Assembly (NCBI GenBank): GCA_902168105.1
Contig: CABHOY010000089.1
Span: 26,071 to 90,070 of the forward strand
DNA from: an uncultured Flavihumibacter sp.
GTDB lineage: Bacteria > Bacteroidota > Bacteroidia > Chitinophagales > Chitinophagaceae
DNA: 64,000 bases
Direction: 5' to 3'
In this document: piece after piece, positions 42,235 to 52,200 of the stretch
How the letters are laid out: every line of letters begins with the position of its first letter
How positions within the stretch are numbered: the stretch's first letter is position 1
Notes under the pieces: model-generated
The model's input: the letters and a program-made list of their open reading frames with translations, nothing else
Told to the model about the DNA's origin: nothing
Database searches by the model: none
Translations under genes and position numbers: made by a program

Positions 42235-44637
42235 ATGTATAGAATGTACAAAAGGGCATTGCCTGCAATGGCTTGCCTGATGGTATGGCTGATGCCTGCT
42301 GCTTTTGCTGACCCATTAATACCCCGAGCTTTTCAGGATAGTTTGCCCAATGACCTGGCGACGAGAAGTTTGTCTGGTCAGCCGGCATTAAAGTCGGCGG
42401 TAGTGAATGCCCTTAATAACAGGACACCTGGTCTGCACCCGCAGGATACGGCATCGCCTGCGCTTCCTTTTGAAAAATTCGGTCTGAGTGGTCTTAATCA
42501 GGGCGCCAGGATGCAATTTACGCAGTACATGAACGCAGGTAATACTGCGACAGGTATTAAAAGAATGCAGGGCTTCTTCGATGGTATGAAGGACAGTACA
42601 AAGCAAAGCCGTTATATAGATAATAAGTTACGTGGGTTCTATGCACTGAAGGGGCAACAGCTTCCTGGAAATTTTTCATTGCCTGGAAAACCGGAGAACA
42701 AATTGAAAGGCGCCTCCTGGACATCTAGTTACAGTGATTCAACTGCAATGATGTCTGGTTGGTGGAATGAGGGCGTTGTACAGGATGTTTTTTCTGTTGG
42801 CAGCATTCCCTTTCAGTTAAATTACTCCACTTTATCAGGATATGACTACAACAATGCAGCGCTGCAGGATGCTCACTTTATGAAGATCTCCTTCGATCGT
42901 GAGGAATACATGAATAAGATCAACCAGCAGCTACAGAAGAAATATGATCTGAAGAAATATTTCCTGGAAGACCTGGATGTGAAAGGCAGTATGAAAAAGT
43001 ATGCCGGTGATCAGCTGTCAGCTATAAAAGGCGGCGGCGACAGCATGCGTGGAAAACTATCTCCTGAACAGATCATGTACCTTGATAGTACCCAGTTGAG
43101 CAATGTGCTGATCAGCCAGGGGGATACATCTGCCGGCTATTATAATAAGGTCATGTCTTTGAAAAAGCAACTGGGTGGCGTAAAAGAAATGAACCAGATG
43201 TTGGGTAGCGAGCAACGTGTGAAAGGGAATATAGAAGGATGGTTGCAGCAACCACAGAATACATCCCGTGTGGCGGGCGATTTACTGCATTTGAGCCCTT
43301 TGCAGCGATTGATGATGAATATGAAAGATCTGAAGGTAGGTAGCATCGGCGCAAATGCCAGCAAAGGGTCGTTATCAGACCTTTTTATGACTGGTGCGGC
43401 GGGTTCCTTCCTGAAGGGGAATAAGTTCATTATGCTGGCGGCAGGTAAGAGTAATGAATTAGGCGTACAGGATGCAGGTTTACAATCGGCTACCGGCCGT
43501 GGTAACTATAGTATGCAGTTCATACGCCTGGGTCGTGGTGATATCGGTAGTAAACAACAAAGCCATGTGTCTGTATTGAATGCGAATTCAAAACCGCAGC
43601 AACAGTATGGTTTCAATACATCTGCTATCAGCCGGAATGTATTTGTAGGTTCCGTTTCACAGCAGGTAAGCCTGGGTGAATTAGGTACACTGGATTTCGA
43701 ACTGTCCAAATCATCAAGTCAGTTTGGTAATAATAGTCAGGATGCCGCTGCAGTTTCTAAATCTGCCGCCGGACAGTTCCTGGACGATATATGGGCTACT
43801 GCTTCTATCGGAATGGCTTATAACGGTGATGTGAAAAAGATAGGCCTCACCCATAAAGTATACATTAACTATGCTGGTTTGGGATATGTGAACCCGGGTG
43901 CTCCATTCGCGAGCAGGGGAACGTTACAGTATGGCTTTAATGTGAAACGCAGCTGGCTGCGTAACAAAGCTACTGTAAGCCTGCGCACGGATATGCGCAA
44001 TCTGCCGGTTTCTCCGCTGACCGACAATAAACGTAAGAGTCAGCAGTACGCTTTCGACGCCCGCTACCGTTTTACCCGCCGTTTTACGCTTGGTATGAAC
44101 CTCTTGCAGAATACTTTGAAAGAAACTACTGAAGGAGAGAAACATACTGCTTTCCTTAACCGGAAGATATCTTTCACCAGCCAGGCAAATGGTAAGATTG
44201 GAGGTAAGCCATTCAGCAATAACAGTAGCCTCGGATTGCAACAGTTGAATTATATGCAGCCGGATGCTCCGCTGAAAAGCCTTTTCGTGAATGCAGCGTC
44301 TATGCAAACATGGATGGCCGGACCAGGTATGGTGATGGTGAGTGCCATGTACAGCCGCGACGTGAAAAATGCTGCTGTGTATAATAATCTGCTGAATACC
44401 GAAGGCGGCTATCAGTATACCCTTTGGAAATTATCCTGTGGCAGTTCACTGATCTACATGGATAGTAAAGATGTGGTTACACAGATCGGTCTGCGTCAGC
44501 AGGTTGCTGCGCAGCTGCTGAAACGCTGGAGCCTGAGTATTTCAGCCGACGGACGTCATAACCTGAAAAATACAACTGCTAACTATTACTATGGCAAATT
44601 CAATACAGCAATGTCTTTGAATTACCAGATAAACTAA
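42235..44637 (+). CDS. Putative outer-membrane protein of the RHS locus
   Basis: An 800-residue exported protein. I start at 42235 (MYRMYKRALPAM), which gives a signal peptide ending near PAAFA. The first 350 residues are helical and Gln/Lys/Met-rich. From about residue 420 to the end, alternating polar/hydrophobic strands with aromatic ends (YAFDARYRFTRRFTLGMNL, FNTAMSLNYQIN) look like a transmembrane beta barrel ending in a strand. I do not recognise a named family. The following genes encode a lipoprotein and giant RHS proteins, so a role in export or anchoring of these is a reasonable inference. Confidence 0.65.
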   Translation: MYRMYKRALPAMACLMVWLMPAAFADPLIPRAFQDSLPNDLATRSLSGQPALKSAVVNALNNRTPGLHPQDTASPALPFEKFGLSGLNQGARMQFTQYMNAGNTATGIKRMQGFFDGMKDSTKQSRYIDNKLRGFYALKGQQLPGNFSLPGKPENKLKGASWTSSYSDSTAMMSGWWNEGVVQDVFSVGSIPFQLNYSTLSGYDYNNAALQDAHFMKISFDREEYMNKINQQLQKKYDLKKYFLEDLDVKGSMKKYAGDQLSAIKGGGDSMRGKLSPEQIMYLDSTQLSNVLISQGDTSAGYYNKVMSLKKQLGGVKEMNQMLGSEQRVKGNIEGWLQQPQNTSRVAGDLLHLSPLQRLMMNMKDLKVGSIGANASKGSLSDLFMTGAAGSFLKGNKFIMLAAGKSNELGVQDAGLQSATGRGNYSMQFIRLGRGDIGSKQQSHVSVLNANSKPQQQYGFNTSAISRNVFVGSVSQQVSLGELGTLDFELSKSSSQFGNNSQDAAAVSKSAAGQFLDDIWATASIGMAYNGDVKKIGLTHKVYINYAGLGYVNPGAPFASRGTLQYGFNVKRSWLRNKATVSLRTDMRNLPVSPLTDNKRKSQQYAFDARYRFTRRFTLGMNLLQNTLKETTEGEKHTAFLNRKISFTSQANGKIGGKPFSNNSSLGLQQLNYMQPDAPLKSLFVNAASMQTWMAGPGMVMVSAMYSRDVKNAAVYNNLLNTEGGYQYTLWKLSCGSSLIYMDSKDVVTQIGLRQQVAAQLLKRWSLSISADGRHNLKNTTANYYYGKFNTAMSLNYQIN

Positions 44638-44644
44638 CAGCAAT

Positions 44645-45742
44645 ATGAAAGGACTTAGAATATTATTGACAGGGCTGTTATTGTGTGCGTTGATGCCCCT
44701 GAAAGCGCAGATCACATTTGCCTTTATGCCAGAGATCCAGGGGCGTACGCTGGAAAACATTTATAAAGTGAGAATGGGGAATCCCGCTGGCCGGCAAACA
44801 GTTAACCTCGTTATCAATGTTACCGAAGCAAAATCGGGCGCGGTTGTAACGATCCGTACAAATGCATTTGAATTAATGCCCGGCATGAATACAGTGCCTC
44901 CAGGTGCTGTGTATAATTCCGGCGTGTCGTTTGGCGCCAGTAAAATTGCTACAGTAGTAAAGCAGAGTGGATTTTTCCCGGAAGGCGATTATGACTATTG
45001 TTTTCAGTTATATGAAGGCAATAACCATAACAGCACGCTGCTTGACGAACAATGTTTCAGCTATAATCTGCAGCCGTTCAGTGCCATGCAGTTAATACAG
45101 CCTTACGACGGCGATAAGTTGTGCGATAAACGTCCGACTTTCTCCTGGCAGCCATTGATCCCCGCTATTAACGGTGTGATGTATCGCTTGCTGTTGGTAG
45201 AAGTGAAAGGAGATCAGCAACGTGCAGAAGCATTGAGAATGAACCTGGCTATTATTAATCAACGCCAGATCCCAATGCCGATGTTATTATATCCTTCACT
45301 GGCAAACGAACTGGCAGAAGGTAAGAAATATGCGTGGCAGGTATCTGCTTACAAGAATGACCTGCTGCTGGCAGAATCGGAAATGTGGGACTTCACAGTA
45401 GAATGTGAAAAGGCGCCTGTTGATCCGATTCCGGAAGCTTTCAGAAACCTGGAAGATCTGACAAAAGGAAACTTCTACATCGCCCGCGGACAGGTACTGT
45501 TTGCCTTTAATAATACTTACGCAGAAACGGAATTGAAATATAGCATTCAGTGTTTGACCAAACCTGACCAGCAACTGAAAAAGCTACCGAAGGTGAAAGT
45601 GACCAGGGGACAGAACCAGGTAGTGATCGACCTGTCGGGTAAGAGCGGTTTTGTAGATGGTTCCTTCTACATCATGGATGTAAAACTGCCGTCTGGTGAA
45701 CAGAAACAATTGCGATTTATTTATAAACAACCTGAAGAGTGA
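44645..45742 (+). CDS. Secreted TANFOR-like protein with fibronectin-like segment
   Basis: A 365-residue protein with a signal peptide ending near PLKAQ (residue 21). The N-terminal block ITFAFMPEIQGRTLENIYKV and the following Ig-like region (about 25-150) resemble the TANFOR-type proteins of Bacteroidota, as I remember them. Residues 155-255 look fibronectin type III-like (RPTFSWQPL, KYAWQVSAY, WDFTVECEK). The gene starts 7 bases after the barrel-like gene, and its stop overlaps the start of the lipoprotein. It is probably part of the surface assembly of this locus; the function is unknown. Confidence 0.6.
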   Translation: MKGLRILLTGLLLCALMPLKAQITFAFMPEIQGRTLENIYKVRMGNPAGRQTVNLVINVTEAKSGAVVTIRTNAFELMPGMNTVPPGAVYNSGVSFGASKIATVVKQSGFFPEGDYDYCFQLYEGNNHNSTLLDEQCFSYNLQPFSAMQLIQPYDGDKLCDKRPTFSWQPLIPAINGVMYRLLLVEVKGDQQRAEALRMNLAIINQRQIPMPMLLYPSLANELAEGKKYAWQVSAYKNDLLLAESEMWDFTVECEKAPVDPIPEAFRNLEDLTKGNFYIARGQVLFAFNNTYAETELKYSIQCLTKPDQQLKKLPKVKVTRGQNQVVIDLSGKSGFVDGSFYIMDVKLPSGEQKQLRFIYKQPEE

Positions 45743-46239
45743 TGAAGCGAGTTATATGCGGATTAATGGCGCTTGTATTGTGTGCATGCGGTGCTGGAAA
45801 AAAAGAGGTCATGCAGTCTGTAAAAGACAATGAATTGTTGCAGGAGAAAACTGTGAATGACTATGTGTTCAAGTTGCAGTATATGCCGCATCAGAAGATC
45901 TCGGAAGATACGGCATTGTCATACTTCCGGTTGAATATTTCCAACACGGCAGGTGTGCCATTGAAAGGGACTGACAATAAAGCTTTCAGCTATGGACTTG
46001 ATACGCTTTTTGCCGTTGTCAATGGCACTGATACTATCACCCCGCTGGACATTAACCGCATCGCTAATGGCACTATAAACGGTGTTGAATACATGCTTGT
46101 GTTTGATAAGCAGACGTTGTACGCACAACCGCAATGCAAATTGTTGTTCAAAGACTGGTTGTTCACCCAGCAGTTAATTTCCTTTCCTCTAACAGGGAAA
46201 GCGATTGCTCACATTGATTCTTTAAGTCTGAATATATGA
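45742..46239 (+). CDS. Lipoprotein of the RHS locus
   Basis: A 165-residue protein. It has a short hydrophobic N-terminus and lipobox LCAC (acylated cysteine near residue 17), followed by an acidic/basic linker and a compact beta-rich domain (about 40-165; YFRLNISNTAGVPLKGTDNK). The start codon ATG overlaps the preceding stop (TGATG arrangement), and its stop overlaps the start of the 2484-residue protein, so three genes are translationally linked. No family is recognised. It is anchored in the outer or inner membrane. Confidence 0.65.
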   Translation: MKRVICGLMALVLCACGAGKKEVMQSVKDNELLQEKTVNDYVFKLQYMPHQKISEDTALSYFRLNISNTAGVPLKGTDNKAFSYGLDTLFAVVNGTDTITPLDINRIANGTINGVEYMLVFDKQTLYAQPQCKLLFKDWLFTQQLISFPLTGKAIAHIDSLSLNI

Positions 46240-49200
46240 TGATCAGAAATGCACGTACCCGTGTACGGATCGCTTGTTTTTTTCTTGCTTTGTTAATAGT
46301 ACAGGGACTGGTTCCCACTGTTGCATGGGCGTTGACTTCAGGTCCTGCACAGCCGGAGACAAAGAAATTCCTGCAGGCAGGTACCAGTGATATGGTTGAC
46401 CTGGCCACAGGTGATTTTAAATATAATATCCCGTTATTGGATATTGATGGTTATCCAGTTAACCTCAATTACCAATCAGGTGTAGGCATGGACGACGAGG
46501 CCAGCTGGGTTGGATTGGGCTGGAGCCTGAACGCGGGTGCCATAAACCGTCAGATCCGTGGTGTAGCAGACGATAGTTATGGTGATGAAGTCATCAGCGA
46601 GAATGATATGAAACGGAAAGTAACTGTAGGGGGTACTGTGAATGTAAGAGGTGAGATATTTGGTAATGGCCTCGGTGGTACTGTATCCGTTGGTATTTTT
46701 AGCGATAACTACACGGGAATCGGCGCGGAAGTGGGATTGAACATTGGACAAAAGCTGACTGATGGTAACAGTAGTTCATCGACCCTGGGATTAGGTATCA
46801 ACTCCAGCACGTCCGATGGGGTTACATTCTCTCCATCACTTTCGTTAAGTGGTCAGATGAACGATAAGCAGGGTAGTGGCGGCGGATTGTCAATCAATGC
46901 TTCCTACAATTCAAGGGAAGGACTGAAAGGCCTGACGCTGGGTGCAAGTTTCAATACGCTTGATGTGAGCAGTAGCTTCAGTTTTAATACGCCTACTTTC
47001 TATCCGAAGCCGGCAATGACCTTTAAGTCATCAAATACTACTTTCAGTGCTGATTTCGGGCCTGGAGCATATGGTGGTTATCTAGGTTACGGTATTAAAG
47101 GGTATATGTCAAAGCGGACTGTCAATAATGCCGGACAGATAAATAAAGCATATGGGTTTATGTATGCGGAGAATGGCAAGCTCAGGGATGACGTGCTGAC
47201 AGACTTTATGAGGGAGAAGGATGCTGCTATTGTACCTAAAATGCAAATGCTGCCATTGCCTGTAGCTACTCCGGATATATTTTCCTACAGCAGCCAGACT
47301 GGGAGTGGTCAGTTTAAGGCCGTTCGCCATAGTACAGGCGCATTCTTCGACAGCAAAACGACCGACTATTCAGATAATTCTTCTATCAGTTATGAATATG
47401 GTTCCGGTGGGATCTTTCACACAGGGATATCAGTATATCTCCAGGATATAACTACCGCAAGTGGTAGATGGCATACAGACAATTTCTTTCTGCCAAAAGG
47501 TGATTTCCCAAAAACGGAAGGTTTAGACGAGGAGCAGGTTTATTTCAAACAGACGGGAGAGAAGGGAATGGAAGACCCCACCTTTGTTAGCAGGATAAAC
47601 GGCGAAGACGCTGTGAGGGTTTCCCTGAATGGAAAATCAGCGCTGCCTCAATTAACAGATGGTAAGTCTGTTGTCGGAGGTAGTGGATTACTTAAGAAGA
47701 TGGGACGTCAACTGAGACAGGCCCCGATAACCTACCTTACTGCCGAGCAGGCGGCCGAGATAGGGCTTGAGAAGAGGATCTCTTCTTACAAGGTAAATGA
47801 TATACATGGTTTTTCACCGGCAGCATGTGCGGAGGGAGGAACTGTAACATTCGAATCCCGCTCAAATACTACTTTCAGGAAACCCAAGCATATATCAGAG
47901 ATAACAGTGAATGAGACAGATGGTAAAAGACTGGTGTATGGCATACCTGTATATAATAAAAGTCAAACAGAGTACACTTACTCAGCCGATAATTCCGACG
48001 CCAGTAATGAGCAGAGGGAACAAGGCCTTATTCCTATTAAAAAAAACGGGGATAAGATTAATTATAAACCTACCACACGGGGTATAGAATTCACTGATCA
48101 GTATTTTCACAGGGAGAAGCAACCAGGTTATGCAACGTCTTATTTGCTGACAGGTATTTTATCGCCGGATTACGTTGACGTAAAAGGTGATGGTATCACT
48201 GATGATGATCGTGGAACTGCAATTAGATTCAAATATTCAAAAATAGACGACGGGACAGATAACCCGGATAAATATGACTACAGGTGGCGTACGCCTGCGC
48301 GGAAAAACATGGCTCAGTTTAACCCCGGGCTTGCGGCTGACCCTGCAGATGATAAGGCTTCTTTCGTATTTGGTGAAAAGGAGCTGTGGTATTTGCATTC
48401 AATAGAATCCAAAACAAAAGTTGCGTATTTCATTACAGATGTGAGGGATGATGCACTGGGACTGGATTCCATGGGCAACAAAGAAACGAGATTAAAACAG
48501 CGGGTCTTAAAGGAAATAAGACTGTACTCGAAGAGCGATCTGACCATACCGATCAAAGTAGTGAAGCTATGCCACGACTATTCAACACTATGTAAGAATG
48601 TTCTCAATACGAAAGACGAAGGACAAGGGAAACTCACCCTGAAGTCTTTATATTTCACGTATGGAACCTCAACGAAAGGCGAAAGTCATAAATATACTTT
48701 TAAATATAACACGGTAAATCCTGACTATGCTGAGAGGTCGGCTGACAGGTGGGGTACATTTAAAGATGTGAACGACAATGTGTTGGACGGCAAGGGCGAT
48801 TTTAAAAATGATCTCTATCCATATGCGCTGCAAAATAAAACTAAAGCCGATGCAAACGCCGGAGCGTGGCAGTTGTCAGAAATAGGTTTGCCAACGGGAG
48901 GGGTGATATATGTGGACTATGAATCTGATGATTATGCTTACGTGCAGGATAAACGGGCGGCTACGATGCAAGGTATTTGCGCTATGTATAAAGAGAAATT
49001 CAGGGATGAAGATCCTTATGTACAAACCTCCAATCTGCTTGAAGCAAAGTATTTTGAGATACAACTGCCTGAAGCTGAAGGGACCGACCTGAAGGCTGAT
49101 CTGCCAAAGACCGACATTGATTTTATCAACAGATTTTTAGGAGGAAGTCAGTATATGTATGTCAAAATGTTTGTTTGTATGTCAGACATTGTTGACTCAG

Positions 49201-52200
49201 ATCTGGACGCTTCATACGATTTCGTACCATGTTATGTGAAGTTCAAAAAAGCTTTGCGTGTTGATAATACCAATAGACGTGTGTTGGTTGAGTTTGAAGA
49301 TGATGTGGACGACCAGATAAAAGTAAATCCCATTGCAAGTGCTGCATGGCAGCGTATGAGGGTAGATTATCCAATATATGCTTATCCTGGTTATAAGAAC
49401 AGGATCGGCCCCGACAGGCCCATCGCAGCTGCAATAGGCGCGTTGGCTAATTCTGTTAAGAACCTGTCAGAGATATTGGAAAACTTTAATGAACGCGCCT
49501 TCCGTAAAAATTTTGCTTTTAAAGTGAAGTTGAATAAGAGCTTCGTCCGTTTGGGAAAAGCTAACGGACATAAAAGAGGCGGCGGTGCGCGTGTTAAAAG
49601 AATAAAAATATCAGACGAGTGGACTGCTATGACCGGAGGCGAAGCCGGTGCCAGCTATGGACAGGAGTATGACTATACCATCAATGAAAATAAACAGACG
49701 ATCAGTAGTGGTGTAGCGGCTTATGAGCCTTCAGTTGGTGGCGATGAAAATATGATGAGGCAACCTGTGATATACGAGCAGCGCGGAGCGGTCGGGCTTA
49801 ATAATGTCTTTTATCAGGAGGAACCCGCAGGTGAGTCATATTATCCAGCTCCGTCTGTGGTTTACCGTGAAGTGAAAGTGCGTAACCTGAACGAGAGTGG
49901 GGTTGCTGATCCTAACAATAAAACAGGATGGCTGTCGTATGAGTTTTATACTGCAAAAGAATTCCCGGTAATAGTTGAGAGGACTGGTATCGAAAAGAAC
50001 AAACATCAACCATTCCCGTGGCTTTTATTTTTTGGTGGCAGGTCTGTGTCTGAACTTACGATGTCTCAGGGATATTCCATTGTGGTGAACGACATGCATG
50101 GTAAACCCAAGGCAGAAAGGGTGTTCAATCAGTCAGGACAGGAGATCTCTTCTACAGAGTATAGTTATGCGGCTGCAGAGGAAGGTAAGCACCTGCGTTT
50201 GAATAATAAGGTGGATGTCGTGGATGCTGCGGGTGTCATTACCAAAGACCAGGTAATCGGCCGCGAGATAGAGATGTTCGCTGATATGCGGGAATCAGAA
50301 ACCAGGAATATCGGTAAGAACATCAATCCTGGTATAGATGTATTCGCGATCGGCATCTTCACAATACCGTTACTGCATGGACCAGTAGTGAAAAATGAAG
50401 ACTATAGATTGTTCCGTTCATCCTGTTTGACAAAGGTTGTTCAGTATTACGGAGTGGTGAAAAGCGTGACTAAGAAAGTGAACGGTGCATCTACAACCGC
50501 AAGTAATGTTTTGTTCGACAAATACACAGGCTCACCGGTCTTGGTTCAGGGAGAAAATGAATTCAGAGATCCTGTATATACATTAACAATTCCGGCATAC
50601 TGGATCTATAATAAAATGGGGCTCTCCTATCAGAATCTGGGTATGATCCTTGAAAACTTCGATGTGGATGACAATGCCGTACCGTTAACGCAATTTAGGC
50701 CTTATCTGACAGCTGGGGATGAGTTAATTAATGTACATGACGGTACCCGTTCATGGGTCGTATATACAGCATTGAATGGAACAGGAGAGAAGGCATTGCG
50801 CCTGATCGATGAGGATGGAAGGCTGGCAAAATCGCTAAACGGCGATATGAGAGTTTACCGTTCGGGATACCGCAACCAGTTAGGGGCATCCGCGACCGCG
50901 ATCACCAGTCTGACAAATCCTGTTGTAAATGACAAGTTGAAATTTATCACTGCTGTAGATCTTTCGGGCGACAAGATCATTAATGCGACTGCTGTATTAT
51001 ATGATGAAGCCTGGGGACAGGTTGCAGATTGTAATTATAAAACCTGTCCAGAGGGCTTTGAAGAGCGTTTTGACGGTTTGTGTTATAAAACCGCACCGTT
51101 AAATCCAAACTTTAAATATAATATCACTTTTCCGGGAACATCACGAGACTACGGTAAGCAAGGCGCGCACTTCTATAACTATGGCGATCCTAATAGAATT
51201 GGTGAAAGTGGTGCTGACTTTTGGAAGAAAAGACTGGACAACATAGGTATCTGGATGAATGGAATACCTGGTTTCCGCTGGTGGGGCGCCGAAAAAATGG
51301 TGAACCTGTCAACTGAACAGGACGTATTTATAGGTCACGCGGGTACAAAAAGAGTAAGGATCTGGATTGATGACTTGAAGTTCGTTGAATATGCGCCGGA
51401 TTTTGACGTGCAGATCTATGAAATATGGCATCTGGTGAAGTACCGTATGACAGCAGGCAAACATCGGATTCGTGTTGAAGCCTGGGCGGATAATGACGGT
51501 ATGACAGCGGGTGCTGAAATATATACTGCCGACATGAATACATTGGCGGCTGGTGTGGAGACGGCAATTAAGCCTTCCATTATCTTTTCGACAGCTGATC
51601 TTAAAGGTGATCCAAACGTATACCTCTATGAACTGGATGATAATGGTAATCCTGCAATTGGTAACTATGTTTGTCCTGACGGAGAAAGGATCAGCGTAAT
51701 GAATGGGTATCCGGATTGTGGTTCGCGTGAAAAAGGATCATGTCCTCCGGGTTATGAAAAAAGCGCAGATGGACAAATGTGTATACCTACCGGCACAGAG
51801 AATACGGATGCTGGATTAGTACTTAAAGACGCAGTGGATCTGCCTATATATTCTCAGGAGGGGGCCTTCTTTTATGACGAGAATGGTAATCAGGTTGCAA
51901 CGGCGAAAAGCTCATTCTGGGGCACAGATAACTGCACCGGTTCAGGGGGCAGCAGGACTACTGCTTCCTTCAGTAATCTCGCCCTGCCTGGTACGACTAC
52001 ACTGCATACCGATACGGGAGACATTGTAAAGTATACATCGTCCACTTCGACGTCGAAGTCTGTAACCACTTTGGCATCATCATCCGGATGTGGAAGATTG
52101 AATGCATCGGGAGTGTGGCTAAGTAGTGATTATACGAACAAATGGATTGGATTTAACAGCTGTTTGACGATAGATGAGAGTAAGACGTATTATATAGGAA